Shown here piece after piece: positions 23,664 through 33,499 of a DNA stretch of 64,000 bases. This stretch comes from Rhododendron vialii (Eukaryota; Streptophyta; Magnoliopsida; Ericales; Ericaceae). The stretch lies in assembly GCF_030253575.1 (NCBI RefSeq), contig NC_080562.1, forward strand, positions 41,455,852 to 41,519,851. Direction: 5' to 3'. The number at the start of each line of letters is the position of its first letter. The first letter of the stretch is position 1. Under the pieces are notes generated by a model. That model was not told where the DNA came from. It did no database searches and saw only the letters and a list, made by a program, of their open reading frames with translations. Position numbers and translations under genes: made by a program.

Positions 23664-23853
23664 GTAGTCCAACCCTTCCACTACACGTGTAGTGCGGCCA
23701 ATCCGGCCGTCCATCTTAGCAATGAACGGCTTGGATTTTCATCCAAACAATGGACGGCTAGGATTTGTAAGAGTTCGGATTAAATCCGAGCCGTCCGTGC
23801 TGAGATGGACGGCCGGATCGGCCGCACTACACCATGTAGGGGAAACCAAGTAC
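23664..23853. mobile_element. Hairpin MITE-like element
   Basis: Left arm words GTAGTGCGGCCAATCCGGCC and GTCCATCTTAGCA face right arm TGCTGAGATGGAC and GGCCGGATCGGCCGCACTAC. The whole 190 bp folds on itself with a short centre. No target duplication was identified. Confidence 0.7.
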
Positions 23854-23968
23854 AATAGCAGCAAGATAAATTGCCAGATCGGTGCTTAAGATAATGATTT
23901 TCCTCCTGTCTTTCTTCCCGTCAGTCTATTTCCCATCAATTAAATATGGAACTTGTCCAAAGCAAGAT

Positions 23969-24084
23969 CGAGGGGTGCACTTAAGTGCTATGAGGAAGGA
24001 AGTCAGGAGTTCAATTCCATCTCAAACGCGTTAATCTAACTATTCTAACAATACTAACTTTTGCGGGTACCAAAAACAAAAACG
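23969..24084 (+). mobile_element. tRNA-derived SINE, copy A
   Basis: Reads GGGTGCACTTAAGTGC, then GGAGTTCAATTCC (resembling a pol III B box), then TCTAACAATACTAACTTTTG and an A-rich tail. The same order occurs in reverse at 42785-42905, which defines a small SINE family. The A box is weak. Confidence 0.6.
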
Positions 24085-24396
24085 TTATTTCCCCCTCCGA
24101 ATTGCTAACACATGCAAGCAAAACAGTTTTGGGAGAAAGCATTCTGTTATCAGACATGCCAATCAATTGGTTCATAATAGATGTTGAACAAGCTGTGTTA
24201 AGTACTTAACTTTCTTGTTTTTGAAAGTTTGTTGATATATTGATAGTTTTCATTGTATTTCAATTTAATGTTGAATTAAATTTAATCACTATTTTGAAAA
24301 TGTATTGCAACTACGTACTGCCATGAAAGGAGCGGATATGGGATAATATAATTTCCGTTTGACCGAAAAAAAGATATGGGATAATATTACAAAGCA

Positions 24397-24535
24397 TATA
24401 GCATGCGATGAATGCTATAATATAACCCGGTAGATAGCATAGGATGAAGGCTATAATAGAACCCAATAGATAGCGTGCGACGAAGGCTATAATAGAACCC
24501 CACACGATAGCGTCCAATGACTGCTATGAAAAGGG
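24397..24535. repeat. 36-bp tandem repeat, about four units, 3' of gene 4
   Basis: Units start near 24397, 24433, 24469 and 24506 and share GATAGC...GAAGGCTATAATAGAACCC. The equivalent 3' flank of gene 5 (28920-29050) has one collapsed unit, so the expansion is specific to gene 4. Confidence 0.85.
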
Positions 24536-24728
24536 GTGAGACTTTTAATAACGTGGGCTAAGTTAGCGTTTTTCTAAATGCTAAATGCTATATATCTATT
24601 ACTTTCGATAGCATTCGTCGCACACTATGAAATGCGGCAATTCTGGTATTGGAACCAACTATGCACCAAAAACATCAAATGTTGCACCAAACAAGACAGA
24701 AACCAAAGGTAGATTCTTCTTTGTTTCT

Positions 24729-26332
24729 TCAACCCAAAGGAGCCGAGCGGCGAACAAGTCCAAGTGCTTGGACAAGAGTCTTGTTAAACCTCACAACATC
24801 AATATTAAAACTCTGTTCTATAAGGTACGCAGCTCTATAAAACTGATATCCTTTTGCGTTTATTGACGCTGGATCAGCAATGACAGGGTGATCTCTGCCA
24901 TAATGTGAGATAAGAGAGCTTTCCTCTGGTTCAATTTTGTACTCTATGTAATTCAAACCCATTCCGGTAGCTGGCGTGCCGAAGTAGTGGGTTGAGGGCC
25001 ATTCTAGGGCCAGCCCGACCACTTGCACTAGGACAGCCCCTTCGGGCAAGAAGACAATATTTGTAAGCCCAGCACCATGGGCGCCAACCATTACGCTACA
25101 CGAGTTTACGATCTTTGCGAAATTTTCTGTATTGGCCATCATATGAGGCTTTGCGATGACAACTCGGAAGCCCAATGCCCTCATCATGGTCACCATCTCA
25201 TGTTCGTTCAGAAAGGCTCTTGATTTTTCGCGAGATACAAGTATCAACCTCGGTTTTTCCGTTTGTGTCTGTGACAATTCTTGTATCTTTAGATTGTAAG
25301 AATCTCTGAGAAATTGCTTGAAATCGAGCATGGAGTAACCTTCTGGGACGACCGTGGTGTTTATGGCAAGATTGTCGTGGAAATGAAGCCCAACGACTAC
25401 TCCGGGAAAGCAATGCACATTTCCATTTTCTGTCGGATTAATAACTTCATAGCTAGACAAATGGGATATTATCTTATCAAATTTATCAACGAGCGAAGGC
25501 CTATAATCGTTGACAATAAAGCTTAGTCGAGATTGGAAGTGGCGAGTAGTGAGGAACAAAGGAATAATTACTTCATTGAATTCATGGAACATGCCTGCGA
25601 ATCCGCCAGATGAAAAGACTACAGCTGGGACGTCGTGGTTATAACGACAAGCTGGAGGGGCAATGATGCTACCCTGAAGTATTTGGACCGGTGAGACTCG
25701 TGACATCGCCACCTCATCGTCCTTCCTCGCATATGGACTCATTGTGTGACTGGCCCCAATCATACCTTCACTGAACGGTGCATAAACCGTCATTGTACTT
25801 GTATCTATCTTTACTGGTCTATTGGACACACAAACTTCAGTGTGAATGTCAGAATGACAAGCAAATCCGTTGGCTTCCAGTAGAATTTGACTATCTCCTG
25901 TATATGCATTCATGCAATTCGGTTGGAGAAACAAATTAGACGTGAATACGATGTGGGATTAGTGAGCGCGCGGATGATTAAAGACTTTCCCGTAATGTTG
26001 TATAACGAAAATGCGGAAGTCGAAAAAAGGAGAAGGTACCTTCCAGTAGTCTTTCCAATACGAGATCTAGGTGATGTTGATCTTGTATGCGACTCTCGAC
26101 TGGATACGTTGTCTTCCCTGCCAATTTTCCATGCAATAATATCGACCAAGTCAGTGGTGGGTGAGAAATTTCTCTATAAAACATTGACTCAGGAGAAGCT
26201 TGCAGAAGCATAATTACATTGATTTGACGGGACTTGACGTGATCTGATTTCGACGGTGTAGAGCAAGGAGAGGAGAAGCAAGCAGAAAAACGGCGTTGCG
26301 CGTAAAACCAGACTTCTCGGCGCCTTCTCCAT
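24729..26332 (-). CDS. GT61 glycosyltransferase, gene 4
   Basis: Predicted 453 aa. Exon 1 is 26218-26332 (MEKAPRSLVLRATPFF, one residue different from gene 2), exon 2 is 26040-26117 (78 bp, RIQDQHHLDLVLERLLEG) and exon 3 is 24729-25897. Introns are 100 and 142 bp, among the shortest here. The catalytic exon has VFSSGGFAG, FHEF, HCFPGVVVGLHFHDN, VMVGAHGAGLTN (H338, CAT codon) and ends RRSAPLG. Exon 3 differs from its siblings by NEHEM instead of NEDEM and by IADPAS instead of IVDPAS. An in-frame ATG at 25934 lies upstream of the acceptor and is not the start. It pairs with gene 5 in exons, introns and both flanks. Golgi GT61 enzyme by family; substrate unknown. Confidence 0.93.
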
Positions 26333-26339
26333 CTTCCAA

Positions 26340-27121
26340 CAATCTGAAAAACCAACTCAAAAGTTTTTACAATGAACTTGCAGAAGAATGAACCACCATG
26401 GAGGTGCTCAATGCAAGATCTAAGTATGCGTTGGGTTGTTTATTTAATTTGTTCATTACAGTACTTACGCATTTTCTATTATTCTGGTACAGTACTCGAA
26501 ACCAATCCTTCCAACATTATATATATATATTTTTTCAATTTCTAGAAAAACAATTTTTTGAATCTGGCAATCTCATACATATCTCAATTGACTTTGAATA
26601 GCTTGATCTGCTTAGTGACAGCGCATCCGTCGGAGATCTATTTTCCGTGGCATTGTTACCAAACATTTACAGGGGAACAGATATATAGTTTTGTGTTTAT
26701 AAAATATATACTGTGAAGAACCCTAGAAACTGAATTTAGAAAGGGGGGAGAAATTTGATGGGGGTGATTTCCCATTGTGCTTTGGGCCATCAAGAGTTGA
26801 CTAATATGAAATTGCACGATTTCTAATCGATCTGGCAAGATTGTCACGTTAACTAAATTAATTAATCCCAACTGTCACTTAGCTTAGCTTCAGCTGATTT
26901 GTCCTTAACTCCTCCAAAGTAACCAACTACCCACGTGATCCACGTGAGCTCCGACTTCTATCCATAGGCGGTATCGTATCATTGGTTCTTAACCGTAGGG
27001 CTACGTACGATTTCCAAGCAATCAAATCACCAACTTCTGACCTTCCAGTAAGATGCAAGAGTTATGGCCAAATGAGCTAGTCCCAGTTAGTTAATTCAAG
27101 GATGTGAAGAAGCATAATTAC
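26340..27121. other. Upstream flank of gene 4
   Basis: 26690-26790 (GAAGAACCCTAGAAACTGAA and the G-rich run after it) matches the distal flanks of genes 2, 5 and 7. Around 27000-27030, GGGCTACG...GATTTCCAAGCAATC is a remnant of the intron 1/exon 2 border of a lost GT61 copy, collinear with the same words near 33240 in the other dead copy. Confidence 0.5.
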
Positions 27122-27243
27122 ATTAATTGATCTGATGGAACTACATCGCATCCGAAATCGACGGTGTAGAGCAAGGAGAGAAGAAGCAAGCAGATTAATG
27201 AAGTTGCAAGAAAAACCAGACTTCTTGGCACCTTCGTCTCCAT
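27122..27243 (-). pseudogene. Orphan GT61 exon 1
   Basis: The anchor exon METKVPRSLVFLATS... ending near a GTAATT donor is open for 40 codons. No catalytic exon follows, since the next GT61 sequence downstream is gene 4's own exon 1. It has one more residue after ME than intact copies, and extra bases (TTAAT) before the donor change the phase. It shares these features with the pseudogene at 33.4 kb, so both derive from a separate subtype now dead in this window. Confidence 0.85.
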
Positions 27244-27300
27244 CTTCCGGCGCAAGTCTGAAGTCATGTTCAAAGCGTTTGTATTTTTACACAAGCTAGG

Positions 27301-27613
27301 TGTTGGGGTCCACTCATAGTGGTGGAGTTATTTTGTGTAACACCCTTAGTGTTTGGTATTGAGCGTATTTACCCTTGGAGTTCCTTATATATAGTTGTAA
27401 ACCCTATTAGGTTTAGGGTGTGACATAATGTGAGGGAGAGGGTGAGGCGAGCGTGGGGGGCCGAGTTGTGGCCTCCCGGAGAGGAACCGGCGTGTGGTTC
27501 TCAGAGAGTTTTTTCATCTTTGTGTATATTGTGTGAATATATAATCAAAGGGAGTTTTTTCTCTGAAATCATTGTGTGGGTTCGCGTGTGTGGTGTCCCT
27601 CACGGTCCTAACA
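27301..27613 (+). mobile_element. Solo LTR, 313 bp
   Basis: TGTTGGGG...CCTAACA flanked by the duplication CTAGG (27296-27300 and 27614-27618). The paralogous flank at about 33491-33520 shows the uninterrupted target (ACAAGCTAGGAACACC), which proves the borders. A TATATATAG TATA-like word lies near 27388. Confidence 0.88.
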
Positions 27614-27618
27614 CTAGG

Positions 27619-28055
27619 ACCACCACAGAGGTGCTCTGTGAATTTTTTTTAGTAAAGATCAGTTGGGTAGTCAAATTTGTTCTTTAGACTTAGACGACCT
27701 TCTTTGTTCTTCTGGTCCATTATTTCCCGCCTTCACTATGCTGATTGAAAAAGGTTTCTATCAGAAGTTGGCAAAAAAAATGCTTTAACAACTCCAAGAG
27801 TTGGTTGATTAATTAATTTGGATAATAACATTAAAAAAATTAACTTTTTCATTTAAACATGCGGGCTCGACTCCCACAAACAAAAAATATTAATAGTAAT
27901 AAAACTCTCGAGGCAGACTAAATTTTGTCCGATATATGGTTGTTTAATTCAAGGCGAGATGTGAGTAAGCTAACCCCAACACCTTGTTATCGTGAACAAT
28001 ATGTATCGACACGTCTATCAAAAAAAAGTATCTATCAATGCCTCTATATGTCAAT
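27619..28055. other. Non-coding stretch
   Basis: 27619-27660 continues the flank shared with 33505-33545. Nothing else recognised apart from a CGGGCTCGACTCCC word followed by A-rich DNA near 27863-27890, possibly a SINE tail. Confidence 0.35.
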
Positions 28056-28215
28056 GGAGAGTGATTTTCGCACTCATTTGTTTTATAACTGCACTCCCCA
28101 TTTTGTCTTTATTCATGTGAAGTTACAGCATTGTCCTTTAATAATCTCACTCTTTGACACATTTAAGAAGAATATTATATTTTTATATAGCTAAGAGACA
28201 AAAGAGGGAGTAAGT
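28056..28215. mobile_element. MITE fragment (family also at 56563 and 56921)
   Basis: Begins AGTGATTTTCGCACTC and carries TAACTGCACTCCCC and TTGTCTTTATTCATGTGAAG, which recur in two tandem copies at 56.5-57.1 kb in the other orientation. Confidence 0.65.
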
Positions 28216-28264
28216 TTGATAATCATTCCATAATTAGTTTGAAATGTACAACTCAAACATCACT

Positions 28265-28583
28265 TTTCTTGCATTTTTTGGGGCAAAAAGCAGTAATTAA
28301 GCTCTCACAATCAAGTTTAGCCACCATATCTATTTCAATGGAGAGCATAGCTAATCCATTCAACATTTCTTACGCCGTGATAGACCGAAGGTAAGATTTG
28401 ATGAACTTTAACTTCGAAAAGCTTCTTTCTCCGGAGGCAACTGTTTACTGGTATGGTCAACAATGTTCTGTAAGCAATCCAAGTATTTGGAAAACAATCA
28501 CTCATTTGCTTCAAACAATTGAGCACTTCCTTTTGCTTTGTTGCTTCTTTTGCTAAAATGTCCATCATGACTTTCAAAAACAA
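28265..28583 (-). pseudogene. hAT transposase C-terminal fragment, frameshifted
   Basis: The - strand encodes the hAT dimerisation region. One frame gives FPNTWIAYRTLLTIPV; after one extra A (around 28455) a second frame gives TVASGERSFSKLKFIKSYLR, then a stop, then EMLNGLAMLSIE. The frameshift, the stop codon and the missing N-terminal part make it dead. No TIRs were located. Confidence 0.8.
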
Positions 28584-28589
28584 ATTCCT

Positions 28590-29200
28590 CCCATCAATAT
28601 CAGAATGGTCACCATGCCTTGGGATTGTTCGTCGATTCGAAATAAGGGTGGGGCGAGGGCTTGGATGCTTGGAACGTTGTAAAAAAGGAAAACTGAGGGC
28701 CAGAGTTTGTATTCTTTAAGGAGGTTAAGACAAAAATACTATTTATTACAAAATCTAACCCACAAACTTTAAAAAATTACATCTTTTACTATTATTTTTT
28801 TGGCCTTTCAAAATTGGATCTAACATTTTTCTACTAATTTTATATCTATTTGCATAATACAATGGCGAATATATATTTAGGGTTCCAAAAAATGGGCAAA
28901 TTTAATAACTATTTTGTAAAATGTATTGCAACTACGTGGTGCTAAAAAAGAGCAGATATGGGATAATACAACCAAGCATTAAAGCATGCAATGAATGCTA
29001 TATATCTATTACTTTTGATAGCGCGCGTTCATCGCACACTAAGAAATGCGGCATTTCTTGTAAAGGAACCAACTCTGAACCCAAAACCCCGTCAAACGTT
29101 GCAGCAAACAAGATAGAAACAAAAGGTATAGATTCCTCTTTATGTCTCAACTGTATCTTCACAAGTTGATATAAAGAATCATTTCAAAAAAATAGAAAAT
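28590..29200. other. Spacer and 3' flank of gene 5
   Basis: 28915-29120 matches the 3' flank of gene 4 (24300-24710; TGCAACTACGT(A/G)(C/G)TGC, CGCACACTA(A/T)GAAATGCGGC), including one unit of the 36-bp repeat. No gene. Confidence 0.5.
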
Positions 29201-29207
29201 TATTTCT

Positions 29208-30821
29208 TCAACCCAAAGGAGCTGAGCGGCCAACAAGTCCAAGTGCTTGGACAAGAGTCTTATTTAACCTCACAACGTCAATATTAAAACTCTGTTCTAT
29301 AAGATACACAGCCCTTTCAACCTGATACCCTTGCGACTTTACGGATGCCGGATCAACAACGACAGGGTGATCTCTGCCATAGACAGAGATGAGAGAGCTT
29401 TCCTCTGGTTCAATTTTGTACTCTATGTAATTCAGACCCATTCCTATAGCTGGCGTGCCGAAGTAGTAGCTTGAGGCCCATTCTAGGGCCAGCCCGACCA
29501 CTTGCACTAGGACAGCCCCTGGGGGCAAGAAGACGATATTTGTAAGCCCAGCACCGTGTGCCCCAACCATTACGCTGCACGAGTTTACTATCTTCGCAAA
29601 TTTTTCTGTATTGGCCATCATATCAGGCTTTGCGATGACTACTCTGAAGCCCAATGCCTCCATCATGGTCACCATTTGATCTTCGTTCAGGAACACTCTT
29701 GATTTTTGGCGAGATATAAGTAAGAGTGCCGGTTTTTCCTTCTGTGACAAATCTCGTATCTTTAGATTGTAAGACTCTCTGAGAAACTGCTTGAAACCAA
29801 GCATGGAGTAACCTTCTGGGATGACCGTGGTGTTTATGGCGAGATTGTCATGGTAATGAAGCCCGACAACTACTCCAGGAAAGCAATGCACGTTTCCATT
29901 TTCTGTCGAATTAATAACTTCATAGCTAGACAAATGGGATATTATTTTGTCAAATTTATCAACAAATGAAGGACTATAATCGGTGATAATAAAGCGTAGT
30001 CGAGATTGGAAGTGGCGACTAGTGAGGAACAAAGGAATAATTACTTCATTGAATTCATGGAACATGTTCCCTGTGAATCCGCCCAATGAAAAGACTAGAA
30101 CTGGGACGTTGTGGTTATAACGACAAGCGGGAGGGGCGGTGATGTTACCCAGAAGTATCTGGATTGGTGAGACTAGTTCCATCGCCACGTTATCATCCTT
30201 CCTCGCATATGGATTCATTGTGCGATTGGCTTGGGGCATACCTTGACTGAATGGTGCATAAATCATCATTGTACTCGTATCTATCCTTACTGGTCTGTTG
30301 GATACACAAACTTCAGTTTTAATGTCAGAATGACAAGCAAATCCGGTGGCTTCCAGTTGAGTTTGATTTTCTCCTGTATGCATTCATGCAATTCGGTTGG
30401 AGAAACAAATTAGACGTGAATACGATGCGGTATTAGTGAGCAAATGATTAAAGACTTTCCGTAATGTTGTGTAACGAAAATGCGGAAGTCAAAAGAGAAG
30501 AAGGTACCTTCCAGTAGTCTTCCCAATGCAAGATCTAGGTGATGTTGATCTTGTATGCGACTCTCGACTGGATGCGTTTTCTTCCCTGCCATTTCCATGC
30601 AATAATATCAACCAAGTAAATGGTGGGTGAGAAATTTCGATCTATAAAACATTGACTTAGGAGAAGCTTGCAAATTATCTTCGAATTCAAGAAGCATAAT
30701 TACATGGCTTTGATGGAACTACGTGTGATCCGATATCGAAAGTGTAGAGCGCGGTGAGGAAGAGCAAGCAGAAAAATGGAGCACTTGTGCGTAAAACCAG
30801 ACTTCTTGGCACCTTCTTCAT
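29208..30821 (-). CDS. GT61 glycosyltransferase, gene 5
   Basis: Predicted 453 aa. Exon 1 is 30704-30821 (118 bp; starts MKKVPRSLVLRTSAPFF with one extra codon, anchor about residues 15-28, ends SKP plus one base). Exon 2 is 30508-30585 (78 bp, KKTHPVESRIQDQHH). Exon 3 is 29208-30373. Introns are 118 and 134 bp. The catalytic exon carries LVFSLGGFTG where siblings have FSSGG, plus FHEF, HCFPGVVVGLHYHDN, VMVGAHGAGLTN (H338), DHPVVVDPAS and a terminal RSAPLG. The methionine at 30383 lies before the acceptor (ACAG at 30374) and is not the start. It pairs with gene 4 throughout, flanks included. Predicted Golgi enzyme of the xylan-decorating family; donor unknown. Confidence 0.93.
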
Positions 30822-30829
30822 CTTCCAAC

Positions 30830-31740
30830 AATCTGAAAACCCAACTCAAAGTTTTTACAATTAACTTACAAAAGAATGAACAACCATGGAGGTGCTCAAT
30901 GTAAGCAAGATCTAAGTATGCGTTGGCCTGGGTATTCTTTTGTTAATTAGAGTACTTCGCATTTTCTATTATTCTGGTCCACGTTCTCCGAAGGATTCTT
31001 CCTCTCTTATTATTTTTCTCCTTCTGCGATTCGGTTAATAATATAAATTGAACAACTTGAGCGAAAGAATTGCAACGCGCACACACACACACACTAGATG
31101 TTATTCATGATCATAACAGAGTGCTGGGGTCCGTTTACGAGCACCTGACTTATTGTGAAGACTTGAAGTCAACGACGGAACCAACCACCTTCAATTGCCT
31201 CGAGATTTTATTACTATCATGATCACATTTGACCCATCCTTGGAGTTGTTAAAAACATATATTTTTTCAATTTCTAGAGAAACATTTTTTTAATCTGGTG
31301 GTGTGCAGGGAATTCTTATACTGCATATCAATTGACTGTTAGGAGCAATAGTTTAATCTGCTTAGGGACAGCGCATCCGTCGGAGATCCATTTTTCTCGG
31401 CATCGTTACCATAGATTTACCGGGGAACAGATAGTTTTGTGTTTATATAATACTGTGAAGAACCCTAGAAGCTAAATTTAAAAGGGGGGGAGAGATTTGC
31501 GGGGGTGATTTCCCATTGTGCTTTGGGCCATCGTAAGTTGACTAATATGAAATGCCCGATTAATTTCTAAGCGATCCAGATCCCCGACCCCGATGTCTCA
31601 TAAACACTCGAACGTTACTACATTTCAATTAGGCTCTTAAACTTTACTAACATTGTTAAATTCGGCACCTACCGTCACAATCCGTCGAATTGGCGACGGA
31701 ATTTGCTCAGATGGACTGATGGCTTTCCTAAACTTTACTA
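30830..31740. other. Upstream flank of gene 5
   Basis: Homologous to the flank of gene 4 (GGTGCTCAATG, TTCTATTATTCTGGT, CAGCGCATCCGTCGGAGATC, GAAGAACCCTAGAA). Contains a short (AC)n at 31077-31093. No gene. Confidence 0.5.
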
Positions 31741-31744
31741 TCAT

Positions 31745-33448
31745 CGCATCGCGCATGTGGACAGGTTATGCGACTGGCTTTGGGCTTACCTAGCTAGACT
31801 GAATGGTGCTTAAACGTTTGGTGTACACGTATCAATTTTTATTGGTCTATTGGCAACACAAATTAACTTGATTCTGAAGCTCAGTATGGCAAGCAAATCA
31901 AGTAGTTTCAATTTGGGTTGGATTTTCTCCTCTATGAATTTTGCATCCAATCTCGTTGAGAAACAAAAATAGAGATTTGTGGAATGTAAGATTTCCATTG
32001 CTTGGAGCCATGTTTTAAGAAAATTTACAGAAGGATGATTACAAATGAGCTTTTCTGACATGATTAACTGTTGATATCAATTTAAGGATAAGGTGGTTGC
32101 AGTGACCGAATGGCATACAGTATCGCGTGATTGGTGCACGTAACACCCTTTCAGAAATTGGGCTTAACATTTCTTGGCGATCAAGAGTAATTTTTCGGGC
32201 CACGAGTAATCCTTTGCTGTTATGAGTAATTTTTTGTGGCTATGAGCCTATGAGTATGGTCACGGGTAATTTTTTGCGGCCAGTAGTAATTCTTCGCGGC
32301 CAGGAGTAGTTCTATGCGGCTAAAAGTTATTCAATGCGGCCAAGAGTAATTCTTTACGGCCAAGAGTAATTCTTCATGGCCACGAGTAATTCAATGCGGC
32401 CAAGAGTAATTCTTTGCGGCCAGGAGTAATTTTACGTGGCCAAAAGTAATTCTTTGCGGCCATGGATAATTCTTTGTGGCTAGGAGAAATTGTAATTGTT
32501 GGGATAAATTATTCGTTCGACTGGAGAAATCGAAAAAATAAACAAATATGGACAGAAATTGAAAAAATACATATAAGACGGTACTATATATAGATAAAAA
32601 AAAACAATTGTTAAGTATTTTTTCTTGTCTTTAATCACAATTTTTTACTTTTAGTCTCATCGAGATGGATGATCAATCCAAAAAATGAAACTTAAATGTA
32701 AGAAAAAATATATATAACGTAAACTTAGTGACTCACCCAAAATGTCCAAGAGGTTGGCAGAAAAATATTTTGGATCAATTGGAAGATTTCTAAAAGCTCT
32801 TTTCCGATTTTATATCAATGGTAATAGAGGCAGACAAAGCCCAATTCAATCCAATAAGCCAAAGTGGCCCACTTGAAAACTCAATTGCGGAAACCATGTA
32901 CAAAAACAACAAACCATCGTGCATAGTAATCACGCTTTCAAAACTTTGCGGCCAGGAGTAATTCTTGGTCAAAACGGGATTCTCGGGAGATATAGAAAGA
33001 GACAAAAATCTATAATCAACCCTGTAAACTAGTACTAGTTAGTAACTTGGGCTAAACATTTTGAGTCATGTTTTTAGGCTCCACAAAATTACTAGTTAGT
33101 GGTCTACAAGAGGCGCGATAATTAGCAACCTCTTTTTGGTGCAAAAAATTAAGAGGAGAAGAAACCTCTCAGTAGAAAATTCAGGTGCTCTTGATCTTCT
33201 ATGCCTTGGCTAACCTCTCTTTGGCGCTTAACCGCAGGGCTACGATTTCCAAGCAATCACCGAAGTCAATGATGGCTGAGAAGATTTTCTTTAGAACATT
33301 TGATTAAGGCAACGTCTGCAAATTCATGGAATTCAAGAAGCATAACTGCATTGCATCCAAAATCAACGGTGTAGAGCAAGGAGAGAAGAAGGAAGCAGAT
33401 TAATGAAGTTGCAAGAAAAACCAGACTTCTTGGCACCTTCGTCTCCAT
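31745..33448 (-). pseudogene. Truncated GT61 pseudogene
   Basis: All three exon positions can be traced but the gene is dead. Exon 1 starts at 33448 (METKVPRSLVFLATSLIC) and runs to about 33362, where a deletion has removed the donor. Exon 2 survives as roughly 33157-33220 (IEDQEHLNFLL and a GAGAG/GTTTCTTC donor) with its start destroyed. Exon 3 survives only as about 31745-31935, covering the first block (QPKLKLL... for QTQLEA, then VANRPIKIDT for VSNRPVRIDT). The remaining roughly 1 kb of catalytic exon is absent. Intron 2 is swollen to about 1.2 kb by a minisatellite and other insertions. It shares the METK start and downstream flank with the orphan exon at 27.1 kb. Confidence 0.85.
32165..32490. 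repeat. 21-bp minisatellite inside the pseudogene
   Basis: About fifteen diverged units of the type TTTGCGGCCAAGAGTAATTC in tandem. One lone unit (TTTGCGGCCAGGAGTAATTC) sits at about 32945, and the DNA between is unrelated. Confidence 0.9.
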
Positions 33449-33499
33449 CTTCCGCCGGTCTGAAGTCATGTTCAAAGCGTTTGTATTTTACACAAGCTA

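Noticed and set aside
24311-24517. Hydrophobic - strand frame resembling a membrane protein
   Set aside because: It is the translation of the 36-bp tandem repeat, which explains its periodic IIAF pattern.
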